From Salicibibacter cibarius (GTDB lineage Bacteria; Bacillota; Bacilli; Bacillales; Marinococcaceae), in NCBI RefSeq assembly GCF_016495725.1, contig NZ_CP054705.1:2046001-2110000 (forward strand): a stretch of 64,000 bases of DNA, written 5' to 3'. The notes below the pieces were generated by a model, which did not search any database, was not told the origin of the DNA, and was given only the letters and a program-made list of their open reading frames with translations. Position 1 is the first letter of the stretch, and each line of letters begins with the position of its first letter. Of this stretch, positions 34,858 to 44,228 are shown in pieces. The position numbers and the translations under genes are program-made.

Positions 34858-35829
34858 ATGAAATTAAAGGACCTTTACATGTATCTGCGAGGAGATATTC
34901 TTCGTATTGAAAAGGAGATGGGCGCTGCAGTTTCAGAAGCTTCTCCCGTTCTTGAAGAAGCGACGTTGCAATTGCTCGAAGCAGGCGGAAAACGTATTCG
35001 GCCTGTATTTATGTTGCTGAGTGCCAAATTCGGAAATTATGACATTCAAAAACTTAAAGATGCCGGTGTCGCTTTGGAGTTCATACATATGGCTTCGCTC
35101 GTACACGACGATGTCATTGACGATTCCGATCTTCGCCGCGGCAAAGAAACCGTGAAGGCAAAATGGGATAACCGTGTGGCCATGTATGCCGGGGATTATT
35201 TGTTTGGAAAAGCAATCAGCCGTGTTTCCCTGTTCAAAGAGCAAGGCATTCACGAAGCCATGTCCTGGTCGATGCACGAAATGGTGCTCGGTGAAATCGA
35301 ACAAATTCGCTTTAAATATGCATGGGACCAAAATGTGCGAACGTATTTCCGTAGAATCAAGCGCAAAACAGCTGTATTGATCGCGGGCAGTTGCAATATA
35401 GGCGCCCAAGCTGCCGGCGTTTCCCGCCGGGAGCAACGTTCGCTTGCCCATTTTGGCCATCAAGTGGGGATGGCTTATCAGATCACCGACGATATTCTGG
35501 ATTTTACGAGCTCGGAGGAAAAACTCGGGAAACCTGCCGGCGGCGATTTGTTACAAGGCAATATTACGCTTCCGGTTCTGTATGCCATGGAGAAGAGTCC
35601 TTCTTTTAAACAGGAACTGATCCGAGCATTTGCGGGTGGGCTACCTTCGAGGGAAGAGATGGACGAATTGCTTGAAAAAATTAAGGGAAGCGGCGGGATT
35701 GAACACGCGAGACAAATAAATGAACGCTATTTGCAAAAAGCGTATGAATCCCTGAAAACATTGCCGGATATTCCCGCTCGCCGATCCCTTTATGATATTG
35801 CTAACTTTATTGGTTCCCGTGAACATTAA
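34858..35829 (+). CDS. hepT: Heptaprenyl diphosphate synthase component II (HepT)
   Basis: 323 residues. Catalytic trans-prenyltransferase adding isopentenyl units to a C35 chain for menaquinone. Both Asp-rich motifs are present, DDVIDDSDLRRGK near 83-95 and DDILDFTS near 211-218, plus GGKRIRP near 41-47. It follows mqnA after 12 bases, so the side chain, ring and attachment enzymes may be transcribed together. An R repeat follows. Confidence 0.93.
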   Translation: MKLKDLYMYLRGDILRIEKEMGAAVSEASPVLEEATLQLLEAGGKRIRPVFMLLSAKFGNYDIQKLKDAGVALEFIHMASLVHDDVIDDSDLRRGKETVKAKWDNRVAMYAGDYLFGKAISRVSLFKEQGIHEAMSWSMHEMVLGEIEQIRFKYAWDQNVRTYFRRIKRKTAVLIAGSCNIGAQAAGVSRREQRSLAHFGHQVGMAYQITDDILDFTSSEEKLGKPAGGDLLQGNITLPVLYAMEKSPSFKQELIRAFAGGLPSREEMDELLEKIKGSGGIEHARQINERYLQKAYESLKTLPDIPARRSLYDIANFIGSREH

Positions 35830-35884
35830 CGAGAAGTTTCAATTCAGGGTAAAGAGATGATATACTAGGGTGCGGACAAGTGTT

Positions 35885-35976
35885 TTAGAAAACTTGGCTT
35901 TCGACAAGCTTTTATGGCGAAAGCCTTAGTTGCACTTATGCAGATAAGAAAGTTGATGTATACTTTATTATCTGCC
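35885..35976 (+). repeat. Dispersed repeat family R, copy 5 (full length)
   Basis: TTAGAAAACTTGGCTTTCGAC, AAGCTTTTATGGCG, AAAGCCTTAGTTGCAC, end hairpin CAGATAAGAAAGT / ACTTTATTATCTG with paired changes in both arms (AGGTAAGAAAGT-type in other copies). It ends about 37 bases before ndk. Confidence 0.85.
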
Positions 35977-36012
35977 AAAAAAAAGATTAATGAATGAGGA
36001 GTGGAACATGTC

Positions 36013-36408
36013 ATGGAAAAAACATTCATAATGGTGAAGCCGGATGGCGTGAAACGGCAATTGATCGGAGAAATCGTCACCCGCTTTGAAAAACGGGGGT
36101 ACACATTAACGGATGCAAAAATGATGACGGTTAGCCGTGAAACAGCAGAAAGCCATTACGGTGAACATAGCGATAAACCCTTTTTCGGGGAGCTTGTAGA
36201 CTTTATTACCTCCGGACCGGTTTTTGCAATGATTTGGGAAGGGGAAAACGTAGTGGAGAATGCTCGCACGATGATGGGGGCAACAAACCCGAAAGATGCG
36301 GCACCGGGATCCATCCGGGGAGACTACGCGGTGAATGTTGGCCAGAATATTATCCATGGATCGGATTCAGCGGAAAGCGCTGAAAGAGAGATTGGTTTAT
36401 TTTTCTAA
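36013..36408 (+). CDS. ndk: Nucleoside diphosphate kinase
   Basis: 131 residues. It moves the terminal phosphate between nucleoside triphosphates through a phospho-histidine. [13 protein letters not shown] near 9-21 and the active His in [16 protein letters not shown] near 112-127 are intact. It is shorter than the 148-residue B. subtilis enzyme at the C-terminus but contains all catalytic residues. The ATG at 36013 gives the conserved [12 protein letters not shown] start; a GTG at 36001 is too close to the GAGGAG site. Confidence 0.92.
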   Translation: MEKTFIMVKPDGVKRQLIGEIVTRFEKRGYTLTDAKMMTVSRETAESHYGEHSDKPFFGELVDFITSGPVFAMIWEGENVVENARTMMGATNPKDAAPGSIRGDYAVNVGQNIIHGSDSAESAEREIGLFF

Positions 36409-36413
36409 TCGAT

Positions 36414-36443
36414 AAAGCCGGCCGTTATGGCCGGTCGCTTTGT
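36414..36443 (+). terminator. Terminator of ndk
   Basis: AAAGCCGGCC pairs with GGCCGGTCGCTTT around GTTAT, followed by GTT; T run weak. Confidence 0.6.
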
Positions 36444-36489
36444 TACGCTATCAAAAAGTAGAAATGGTTCGGATGATAGTGTAAAAAAG

Positions 36490-36536
36490 ACTATGACTTT
36501 CGCCATTCTTGGCGATAAGTCAAGTCTTTCTAACAG
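36490..36536 (-). repeat. Dispersed repeat family R, partial copy (reversed)
   Basis: The minus strand reads TTAGAAAGACTTGACTTATCG, CCAAGAATGGCGAAAG: head and middle of R without the end hairpin. It ends 15 bases before cheR, overlapping its leader. Confidence 0.65.
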
Positions 36537-36550
36537 GTGAGGAGAGGGAG

Positions 36551-37336
36551 ATGGAAGAAGATTACAAGTATTTCAAATCTGCGGTTTTGGAACGGACAGG
36601 CATTGATTTAACATTGTATAAAGAACGGCAAATGAAGCGGAGGCTCGAATCGCTTTATCAAAGGCATCGCTTTTTGTCTTTTCGTGCCTTTTTCCATGAA
36701 GGAATGCTAAAGGATCCCGTTCTTTTGCAAGCTTTTTTGGATAAAATGACGATAAACGTGTCAGAATTTTACCGAAACAAAAGTCGCTGGGATTTCTTTG
36801 AAGAAGTGGTATTGCCTGAATTGCTGGAGACGCGGCAAAAGTTGAAACTTTGGTCGGCCGCCTGTTCATCGGGAGAAGAAGCGTATACGGTGGCCATCAT
36901 CGCGAGTAAACATCGGGATCTTTCGGACGTTTCAATCGTGGCGACAGATATCGACGCCGAGGCTTTGAAGAAGGCAGATGTCGGTTTTTATAAGGAAATA
37001 TCGATACGGGAAGTGCCGACTGAGGAGATGAGGTATGCTTTCGATCTAGAAGCAGACGGTTATCGCATCAAATCAGTGTTTAAAGAAGCGATTCGATTTC
37101 AAAACCACAACCTGTTGGCGGATCCTTATCCCCGTGGCAATGACTTGATCATCTGCCGAAACATCCTCATCTATTTCACCGCCACAGCCAAAGATCAAAT
37201 TTTTCGCGGCTTTAACGATGCGCTCAAAATTGGCGGCTTTCTTTTCGTCGGGAGCACGGAGCAAATTTTTTCACCCGAAACCTACGGGTTTGAGCATGTA
37301 GGTAACTTTTTTTATCGTAAACGTTGGGGACTGTAA
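36551..37336 (+). CDS. cheR: Chemotaxis protein methyltransferase CheR
   Basis: 261 residues. It methylates glutamates of chemoreceptors with S-adenosylmethionine. N-terminal helical domain (about 1-85), then the SAM fold: LKLWSAACSSGEEAYTVAI near 99-117, VATDIDAEALKKA, and DLIICRNILIYF near 201-212. The start is the ATG behind GTGAGGAG. Placement between ndk and aroC is as in B. subtilis. No receptor or cheB gene lies near. Confidence 0.92.
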   Translation: MEEDYKYFKSAVLERTGIDLTLYKERQMKRRLESLYQRHRFLSFRAFFHEGMLKDPVLLQAFLDKMTINVSEFYRNKSRWDFFEEVVLPELLETRQKLKLWSAACSSGEEAYTVAIIASKHRDLSDVSIVATDIDAEALKKADVGFYKEISIREVPTEEMRYAFDLEADGYRIKSVFKEAIRFQNHNLLADPYPRGNDLIICRNILIYFTATAKDQIFRGFNDALKIGGFLFVGSTEQIFSPETYGFEHVGNFFYRKRWGL

Positions 37337-37430
37337 CCCTTTCCGGAAGGGGATATTTATGATACAATTTACTGCATAAAAGCGTTAAAGACTAATATTC
37401 TCATATGTACATATAGACAGGAGGGAGAAC

Positions 37431-38603
37431 ATGCGCTATTTAACGGCCGGTGAATCCCATGGTCCGGGACTGACAACGATTATAGAAGGGGTGCCGGCAC
37501 ATCTGCCGCTTGCCCAGAGCGACATCAACGATGAATTAAAGAGACGCCAGGGCGGATATGGCCGCGGCCGGCGCATGAAAATCGAAAAAGACCTCGTGGA
37601 AATTACGAGCGGCGTACGCCACGGGAAAACGACGGGTGCGCCCATCGCCCTTTCGGTGACAAATGATGATTTTGTGCACTGGTCAAAAGTGATGGGGATT
37701 GATGCCTTGCATCCCGAAGATGAAAAAATGGTCAAAAATAAAACAATCTCACGCCCCCGACCGGGGCACGCGGATTTGAATGGGGCCATCAAGTACAACC
37801 ACCGCGACATGCGTAATGTGCTTGAGCGTTCGTCTGCCCGTGAAACGACGATGCGCGTGGCGGCCGGCAGCGTGGCGAAAAAACTGTTAAAGTCGCTGGG
37901 CATTACCGTCGGCGTCCATGTGCTCAACATTGGCGGAATCAAAGCTGACACAAATTACAAGGATGTCCACGATTTAATCCGGCGAGCTGAAAACTCCGAT
38001 GTCCGTTGCGTCGATGAAGCGGCAAGCGAAAAAATGAAAGAAGCGATTGATGAAGCCAAAAAAAATGGCGATTCCATCGGCGGTGTCGTCCAAGTTGTGG
38101 CAGAAGGCGTTCCGATCGGGGTCGGGAGCCATGTTCATTATGATCGCAAGCTGGACGGGAAACTCGCGGGCGCGGTCATGAGCATCAATGCCTTTAAAGG
38201 TGTCGAGGTCGGCATCGGTTTTGAAGCAGCAAATCTTCCCGGCAGTCAAGTCCACGATGAAATTGCCTGGGACGAAGAGAGAGGGTACCACCGCAAAAGC
38301 AATCGTCTCGGCGGATTTGAAGGCGGGATGACAAACGGCATGCCGATTAAGATCAACGGGGTGATGAAGCCGATCCCTACACTTTATAAACCGTTGCAAA
38401 GTGTAGATATTGCTTCAAAAGAACCTTTTTCCGCGTCGATTGAGCGGTCGGACAGCTGCGCCGTACCCGCGGCGGCAGTCGTTTGTGAAAATGTCATCGC
38501 GTTTGAACTTGCGGATGCCATCGTGGATATGTTCGGCCATGACCGTTTTGACCGCATCCAAGAAGCGATTGATCGCCATCGTAGTGAAGCGAGGGAGTTT
38601 TAA
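37431..38603 (+). CDS. aroC: Chorismate synthase
   Basis: 390 residues. FMN-dependent elimination making chorismate from EPSP, the branch point to tryptophan, prephenate and menaquinone. Signatures: [13 protein letters not shown] near 2-14, [41 protein letters not shown] and [19 protein letters not shown] is before the ATG. The stop overlaps aroB by one base; aroC-aroB-aroH head the aromatic supraoperon. Confidence 0.95.
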   Translation: MRYLTAGESHGPGLTTIIEGVPAHLPLAQSDINDELKRRQGGYGRGRRMKIEKDLVEITSGVRHGKTTGAPIALSVTNDDFVHWSKVMGIDALHPEDEKMVKNKTISRPRPGHADLNGAIKYNHRDMRNVLERSSARETTMRVAAGSVAKKLLKSLGITVGVHVLNIGGIKADTNYKDVHDLIRRAENSDVRCVDEAASEKMKEAIDEAKKNGDSIGGVVQVVAEGVPIGVGSHVHYDRKLDGKLAGAVMSINAFKGVEVGIGFEAANLPGSQVHDEIAWDEERGYHRKSNRLGGFEGGMTNGMPIKINGVMKPIPTLYKPLQSVDIASKEPFSASIERSDSCAVPAAAVVCENVIAFELADAIVDMFGHDRFDRIQEAIDRHRSEAREF

Positions 38604-39691
38604 TGCAAACGATTGAGGTGGCTTCTTCCTCGCATCCGTATACGATTACGGTCGGAAAGCAGCTGAGATTGTCCCCTTACAAGTATTTGCCGGATGATTT
38701 CCCCCGAAAAAAAAACCGTCTTCTAATTCTTGCCGATGAAACGGTGGCTTCCTACTATTTGGAAGAGGTGTGCGCGGCGTACGCGGAAAAGCTGCCTGTG
38801 CATACGTACGTGCTGCCCGCGGGGGAAGAGATAAAATCATTTTCCGGATATGAGGAAGTTTTGAATGCCTGTGTACAAGCTGGGCTGGATCGAAAGAGCG
38901 CGGTCATTGCCCTCGGCGGCGGTGTGATTGGTGATTTGGCAGGGTTTGTGGCTGCCACTTACATGCGCGGCATTTCCCTAGTGCAAATGCCGACGACATT
39001 GCTTGCCCATGACAGTAGCATAGGCGGGAAGACCGGCATCAATCACCCCGAAGGCAAAAATATGATCGGTGCTTTTCACCAGCCCGAGGCCGTGATCTAT
39101 GATATCGGGATGCTTGATACCCTGCCCGAGAAAGAATGGCTTTGCGGGTTCGGTGAAATGATTAAACATGGGTACATCGCGGATCAACAGTTGCTTGGGC
39201 AGCTAAAGCGAATGCACAAAGGCTCTGTCTTATCAATCAGTGATGAACTGCTGGCCTCCTCGATCGCCGTGAAAAAAGACATTGTTCACGAAGATGAACA
39301 AGAGCAAGGTATCCGCGCCCATTTAAATTTCGGGCACACCCTTGCCCACGCTTTGGAACAAACAGCAGGTTACGGGGTGCTGACCCACGGCGAAGCGGTT
39401 GTGAACGGCATCGTGTTTGCCCTGTATGTCGGCCGCCGACTCGGTTACGTTGGCCCCGATCCTGCTGAAGAACAGCGGTGGTTGCAAACATTCGGTTATT
39501 CATTTGCGCCTTTGCAGCAAATGGAGCCGGCTAAAATGTTGCAAGCGATGAAGCGTGATAAGAAAAATCGTGGAGGCAACATTCGATATGTAGTACTCGC
39601 TGATGCCCAACAACCGATCATCGTAACACTTGACGATGAACAACTTTTAACATACATGGATGCTTTCAAGAAGGAGATGGAGGTTACATGA
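38603..39691 (+). CDS. aroB: 3-dehydroquinate synthase
   Basis: 362 residues. NAD- and metal-dependent cyclisation of DAHP in the shikimate pathway. Motifs: GGGVIGDLAGFVAATYMRG near 96-114, the SSIGGKTGINHPEGKN loop, and metal ligands in HEDEQEQG, NFGHTLAHALE and HGEAV. Coupled to aroC at the start and to aroH by a four-base overlap at the end. Confidence 0.95.
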   Translation: MQTIEVASSSHPYTITVGKQLRLSPYKYLPDDFPRKKNRLLILADETVASYYLEEVCAAYAEKLPVHTYVLPAGEEIKSFSGYEEVLNACVQAGLDRKSAVIALGGGVIGDLAGFVAATYMRGISLVQMPTTLLAHDSSIGGKTGINHPEGKNMIGAFHQPEAVIYDIGMLDTLPEKEWLCGFGEMIKHGYIADQQLLGQLKRMHKGSVLSISDELLASSIAVKKDIVHEDEQEQGIRAHLNFGHTLAHALEQTAGYGVLTHGEAVVNGIVFALYVGRRLGYVGPDPAEEQRWLQTFGYSFAPLQQMEPAKMLQAMKRDKKNRGGNIRYVVLADAQQPIIVTLDDEQLLTYMDAFKKEMEVT

Positions 39692-40080
39692 GAGGCATTC
39701 GCGGAGCGACAACGGTAGATGCTAATGAAGCGGAACATATATGGACACGGACGAGACGGTTACTCGTGGAAATGATCGAGGCAAACAATCTCCACCCCGA
39801 CCAAGTGGTTCACATGTGGTTTACCGTAACAACCGACATTGATGCAGCCTTTCCCGCGAAGGCTACCCGCATGCTACCGGGAGACTGGTCATATGTGCCG
39901 GTGATGTGTGCGACGGAAATTCCGGTACCGGACAGTTTGCCGCGATGCATTCGCGTAATGGTAACGGTAAATACGGAAGTTTCCCCGCGGGAGATCCATC
40001 ATGTCTTTCAGGAAGAGGCTATTAAACTAAGGCCGGATTTGACAAAACAAGCCGGCGGGGATTATGCTAAAAAAGAGTAA
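39688..40080 (+). CDS. aroH: Chorismate mutase, AroH class
   Basis: 130 residues. Rearranges chorismate to prephenate for phenylalanine and tyrosine. The AroH trimer fold is recognised by MRGIRGATTVDANEAEHIW, FTVTTDIDAAFPAKA, PVMCATEIPVPDSLPRCIRVM. Active-site Arg7 and the RCIRV arginine are present. It ends 4 bases before the trp leader with its TRAP sites, as in B. subtilis. Confidence 0.95.
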   Translation: MRGIRGATTVDANEAEHIWTRTRRLLVEMIEANNLHPDQVVHMWFTVTTDIDAAFPAKATRMLPGDWSYVPVMCATEIPVPDSLPRCIRVMVTVNTEVSPREIHHVFQEEAIKLRPDLTKQAGGDYAKKE

Positions 40081-40084
40081 AGGA

Positions 40085-40164
40085 TAGTTGAGAAATATAG
40101 AATGAAAACGAGATGAGTGGAGAAGAGCAAGCGTCGAGAAGAGTTGAGACCAGTTGAGGTTTAG
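40085..40164 (+). promoter_or_regulatory. TRAP-binding site and antiterminator of the trp operon
   Basis: Twelve (G/U)AG triplets begin at 40085, 40090, 40098, 40110, 40115, 40120, 40125, 40136, 40141, 40146, 40156 and 40162, many with the two-base spacing TRAP prefers. GATGAGTGG (40112-40120) can pair with CCACTCATC (40177-40185) as antiterminator; TRAP bound to the triplets would block this pairing. mtrB is present at 30694. Confidence 0.9.
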
Positions 40165-40177
40165 TGTGTCCTTCAGC

Positions 40178-40212
40178 CACTCATCCCGCACCCAGGGATG
40201 AGTGTTTATTAA
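40178..40212 (+). terminator. trp operon attenuator terminator
   Basis: CACTCATCCC (40178-40187) pairs exactly with GGGATGAGTG (40195-40204), followed by TTTATTAATA. The left arm overlaps the antiterminator arm, giving the expected switch. Confidence 0.88.
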
Positions 40213-40296
40213 TAACGAAACTATGAAAAACCTCCGATTGCTATTCTTCCGGTGCCTTCCCGCGTTTCTCTTTTCAAGAGAGAGGTGTATCGATGT

Positions 40297-41793
40297 ATGG
40301 TCACATCCTTTGATTCCTTTAAAAAAGAAAGCGAAGATTACCGACTTGTTCCCATCATTGAGCGCATGTTTGCCGATACGACGACGCCGATTCAAATGTT
40401 CCGGCAATTGCAAGATAGTGCCGTCTATCTGCTGGAAAGCAACGACCGTACGTCCGAGTGGTCGCGCTATTCATTTGTCGGTTTAAACGCTGCTTATCAG
40501 TTAATGGAGAAAAACCGAGGATTTCAGCTCACAAAAGCGGACGGAACGGTAGTTGTCACAGAATCGGATATGCATACAGCGGTCCAACAAGCTTTTCAGG
40601 CCTTGAAGCCATCCCCGGCTGCCGAAAGTGATGTTCCTTTTCCGGGAGGAGCCGTTGGCGCCCTTCCTTATGACGCGATTATGCATCAGGAAAAAACGCT
40701 TGACAAACCGAAAGAACAGGCAATTGAATCGGTACACTTTCTGTTTTGCGAGACGATGATCGCTTTTGATCATGAGCAGGCAACGATTACGATCGTCCAT
40801 TATAAAGATTGCGCAGGGCGAGTGGCGGAGGATGCTTACCGGGAAGGAAAGGATTATGTTGATTCGCTTGTGAAGCGTATGCAAGAAAACAATCAATCTA
40901 GCTTCCCCGGAAAATTACCGGAGAAGAGTGCGCCTTCTTTTGAAAGAGTGACAACGAACTTTACCCGTAAAGATTTTTTGGAAGCCGTGGAAAAAATAAA
41001 AGCGTATATTGCACAAGGAGATGTGCTTCAGACCGTCCTTTCCCAACGGTTTGAGTGTGATATTCGCACATCGGCGTTTATGATTTATCGGGTATTGCGC
41101 CGTTTAAACCCTTCCCCGTATATGTTTTTTCTGAAACTGGGAGATAAGGAAATTGTCGGAAGCTCACCGGAACGTCTTGTGGAAGTCAAGCAAGGTGAAG
41201 TGGAAATTCACCCGATTGCCGGTACGAGAAAACGAGGCAAAAGTAAACAAGAAGATGATGCCCTTGCCGAACAAATGCTTGCCTCCCCGAAAGAGCGGGC
41301 CGAACATCAAATGCTGGTTGATTTGGCAAGGAATGATGTTGGACGCGTGGCAAGCTACGGGACTGTGCGAACACCGGTTTTTATGGAAGTCGGGAAGTTT
41401 TCCCATGTGATGCATATTGTTTCGAAGGTTAGGGGCGACTTACGACCAGATGTTCATCCACTGTCGGCTTTGCTCGCCGGTTTCCCGGCCGGGACCGTGT
41501 CCGGAGCCCCGAAGGTGCGGGCAATGGAAATACTCCAGGAGTTGGAACCGACAAACCGCGGCATTTATGCCGGAGGAATTGCCTATATCGCTTATAACGG
41601 ATATATCGATTCTTGCATCGCCATTCGGACGATGGTAGTGGAGAACAATCGCGTTCGCATTCAAGCCGGAGCCGGTGTCGTAGCCGATTCGGTGCCGGAA
41701 GAAGAGTACGAGGAAACGATGAATAAAGCAGCGGCGCTTTTCAGTGCCATTGAAATAGCAGAAGAGATGAGTATAGGGGAGATGAGCCGATGA
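40297..41793 (+). CDS. trpE: Anthranilate synthase component I
   Basis: 498 residues. Converts chorismate to anthranilate with ammonia supplied by the glutaminase subunit. The chorismate-binding C-terminal domain (about 230-490) has IAQGDVLQTVLSQRF, EIVGSSPERLVEV, IAGTRKRGK, VDLARNDVGRVA and GTVSGAPKVRAMEI. The N-terminal region has the inhibition-site LLESNDRTSEWSRYSFVG. The start is ATG 40297 with GAGAGGTG upstream. No trpG is in the operon; in Bacillus the PabA subunit serves both pathways. Confidence 0.93.
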   Translation: MVTSFDSFKKESEDYRLVPIIERMFADTTTPIQMFRQLQDSAVYLLESNDRTSEWSRYSFVGLNAAYQLMEKNRGFQLTKADGTVVVTESDMHTAVQQAFQALKPSPAAESDVPFPGGAVGALPYDAIMHQEKTLDKPKEQAIESVHFLFCETMIAFDHEQATITIVHYKDCAGRVAEDAYREGKDYVDSLVKRMQENNQSSFPGKLPEKSAPSFERVTTNFTRKDFLEAVEKIKAYIAQGDVLQTVLSQRFECDIRTSAFMIYRVLRRLNPSPYMFFLKLGDKEIVGSSPERLVEVKQGEVEIHPIAGTRKRGKSKQEDDALAEQMLASPKERAEHQMLVDLARNDVGRVASYGTVRTPVFMEVGKFSHVMHIVSKVRGDLRPDVHPLSALLAGFPAGTVSGAPKVRAMEILQELEPTNRGIYAGGIAYIAYNGYIDSCIAIRTMVVENNRVRIQAGAGVVADSVPEEEYEETMNKAAALFSAIEIAEEMSIGEMSR

Positions 41794-42818
41794 TGATAAA
41801 GCGTGTTTTACAGTCCCTCCTCGAGGGAGAAACCCTTTCGGAAGAGACAGCTGAATCTGTCATGAGCGAAATGATGAGTGGAGAAGCGGAGGAGAGCCAA
41901 ATCGGGAGCTTATTAACCGTTCTTCGCTATCGGAGTGAAACCGTTGAGGAGTTAACGGGATTTGCGCGAGCGATGCGCAAAAACGCCGTCCCCGTTTCCC
42001 GTCCGCTCCATACACGCTTGCTGGATACGTGCGGAACAGGGGGAGACCAACGGTCCACGTTTAACATTTCGACGGCAACAGCCATTGGGGTTAGCGCATG
42101 CGGGGTTGCCGTTGCGAAACACGGAAATCGTTTCGTTTCCTCGAAGAGCGGCAGCGCCGATGTGTTGGAACACTTAAATGTCCCCATTGACACCGATCCG
42201 GCAGAACTGGAAACGGCGATTGGCGAAAAAGGACTCTCTTTTTTGTATGCCCCTTTGTATCATCAAGCGATGAAACATGTAGCAAAAGCGCGAAAGTCAT
42301 TGGGATTCCGCACGATTTTTAATCTTATCGGACCTTTGACGAACCCGGCCAATGCCGACGTCCAAGTCGTCGGCGTGTTCGATAAAGATTATGGTAAAAT
42401 GATGGCTGAGGTGTTAAAACGCTTGGGGACGGAACGGGCGTTGTTTGTCACCGGCGAGGACGGCATTGATGAGATTACGATCAGCGGGAAAACGTATGTG
42501 ACTGAATTGGATGGCGATCGTATACGTTCGTATACGATCGAACCGGAGATGTTCGGAGTGCAAAGAGGCACCTTATCCGACATTCAAGTGTCATCCGTTG
42601 CCGAAAGCGCTACGCTTATCCGGGATATTTTCAACAATTGCGCATCGGAGAGCGCTACGCAAGTATTTTTGCTCAATATGGCTGCTGGGTTGTATGTGAG
42701 CGAGGCGGAAAAAAGCTGGGAGGACGCTTACGAACGCGCGCGTCATGCGTTGACGGACGGCGCGATTCTTGCCCATCTTAGACAATTGCAAAGAAAGGCA
42801 GGAAAAATGCATGCTTGA
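41790..42818 (+). CDS. trpD: Anthranilate phosphoribosyltransferase
   Basis: 342 residues. Adds phosphoribose to anthranilate. The PRPP-binding LDTCGTGGDQRSTFNIST loop is at about 76-93, KHGNRFVSSKSGSADVLE follows, and the second metal site is in RTIFNLIGPLTNP. Four-base ATGA overlap with trpE and eight-base overlap with trpC show coupled translation. Confidence 0.95.
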   Translation: MMIKRVLQSLLEGETLSEETAESVMSEMMSGEAEESQIGSLLTVLRYRSETVEELTGFARAMRKNAVPVSRPLHTRLLDTCGTGGDQRSTFNISTATAIGVSACGVAVAKHGNRFVSSKSGSADVLEHLNVPIDTDPAELETAIGEKGLSFLYAPLYHQAMKHVAKARKSLGFRTIFNLIGPLTNPANADVQVVGVFDKDYGKMMAEVLKRLGTERALFVTGEDGIDEITISGKTYVTELDGDRIRSYTIEPEMFGVQRGTLSDIQVSSVAESATLIRDIFNNCASESATQVFLLNMAAGLYVSEAEKSWEDAYERARHALTDGAILAHLRQLQRKAGKMHA

Positions 42819-43581
42819 GAAAATCGTCGACCGAAAAAAAGAAGACTTAAAATTTTTCCAGCTCCCTCGCCGGGAAGAAGTAAAGCCTCATTCGTTGAAG
42901 CAAGCCCTCGCTTTTGCCGCCAATCGTGACGGAATCGGTTTAATCGCGGAAATTAAACGCGCGTCTCCATCAAAAGGCGTGCTGGCCGAAGACCTTGATG
43001 TCGTCGAAAGGGCCAAAGCATATGAAGCGGGAGGAGCCGATGCCATTTCCGTGCTTACGGATGGTCCTTATTTTCAAGGCTCCATCATGGATTTGATCGC
43101 GGTGAAACGAGCGGTAAGTGTGCCGGTGTTGCGCAAAGATTTTATCGTTGATGAACGGCAAATTGAAGAAAGCGCCCGCATCGGTGCCGACGCAATTTTG
43201 TTGATTGCCTCGATCCTGGAGCCCGATCATTTAAAAGATATGGCCGAGATGGCCCATGCCGTTGGGTTGGAAACACTCGTGGAAGTGCATACGAAAGATG
43301 AACTTGAACAATTGCTCGCTGTGTATGACCCTTCACTCATCGGGGTTAACAATCGCAATTTGAAAACCTTTGCAACAGACACCGGGCAGACGCGCGCGCT
43401 TTCGGACTCTGTTCCGTCAGACAGTTTTATCGTTAGTGAAAGCGGCATTCACAATGCCGAAGATGTTGCTTCTGTTGCGAAAGCAGGTGCCAAAGCGATG
43501 TTAATCGGGGAAAGGCTTGTATCCGATGGCGATCCCGAAAAAACGATCCCGGATCTAAAGAAAGGGGCGCTTCTTGGGTGA
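42811..43581 (+). CDS. trpC: Indole-3-glycerol phosphate synthase
   Basis: 256 residues. Closes the indole ring. TIM-barrel motifs: LIAEIKRASPSKG near 51-63 with catalytic Lys, AISVLTDGPYFQGS, VPVLRKDFIVDERQI, and GVNNRNLKTF. Overlaps trpD by 8 and trpF by 4 bases. Confidence 0.95.
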   Translation: MLEKIVDRKKEDLKFFQLPRREEVKPHSLKQALAFAANRDGIGLIAEIKRASPSKGVLAEDLDVVERAKAYEAGGADAISVLTDGPYFQGSIMDLIAVKRAVSVPVLRKDFIVDERQIEESARIGADAILLIASILEPDHLKDMAEMAHAVGLETLVEVHTKDELEQLLAVYDPSLIGVNNRNLKTFATDTGQTRALSDSVPSDSFIVSESGIHNAEDVASVAKAGAKAMLIGERLVSDGDPEKTIPDLKKGALLG

Positions 43582-44228
43582 CAGACATTAAATTTTGCGG
43601 GATGCAATCAAAGAAAGATGTCGAAAACGCGGCAGCCGCAGGGGCGACCGCTCTCGGCTTCGTGTTTGCAAACAGCAAGCGCCAAGTGGCGCCGGAAGCT
43701 GTCAATGAGTGGCTCGCCTCGGTTCATTTGCATGAGCAAAAAACGGTGGCTGTTTTCGCGGACCCGGACGCTACGGAAGTAAAAACGACGCTTGAAAAGG
43801 TTTCCTTAGACGTGTTGCAATTCCATGGGGATGAATCTTCGGAATTTTTAAAGGCAGTCAAAAAAAGTACAGGTAAACGAGTGATCAAGGCGTTTCGCCA
43901 TCAGGAAAAAACGTTGGATTTGCTTAGCGCTTTCGCCCCTGTTGCGGATGGATTTATCGTGGACGCCGGAACTAAGATGCAAAAAGGGGGGACCGGCCAA
44001 CGTTTTGACTGGGGGTCCGTCCCTGTATATGTACATTTTGCGCAGCAGTTAAATCGCCCGCTTTGGATCGCGGGTGGCGTCTCGCCGGAAAATGTGCCGG
44101 AACTTCTATCTTTTCATCCCGACGGCATTGACGTATCCAGCGGGATCGAAACCGAACATCAAAAAGATCAGGGTAAAATGGAAACAATCGTAAAGCAGGT
44201 GAGAGAAGATGGCTATGTCGTATCCTGA
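43578..44228 (+). CDS. trpF: Phosphoribosylanthranilate isomerase
   Basis: 216 residues from a GTG that overlaps the trpC stop. Amadori isomerisation of phosphoribosylanthranilate. Catalytic Cys in [13 protein letters not shown] at the start, [22 protein letters not shown], and FIVDAG with the catalytic Asp. trpB starts 20 bases before its stop. Confidence 0.93.
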   Translation: MTDIKFCGMQSKKDVENAAAAGATALGFVFANSKRQVAPEAVNEWLASVHLHEQKTVAVFADPDATEVKTTLEKVSLDVLQFHGDESSEFLKAVKKSTGKRVIKAFRHQEKTLDLLSAFAPVADGFIVDAGTKMQKGGTGQRFDWGSVPVYVHFAQQLNRPLWIAGGVSPENVPELLSFHPDGIDVSSGIETEHQKDQGKMETIVKQVREDGYVVS

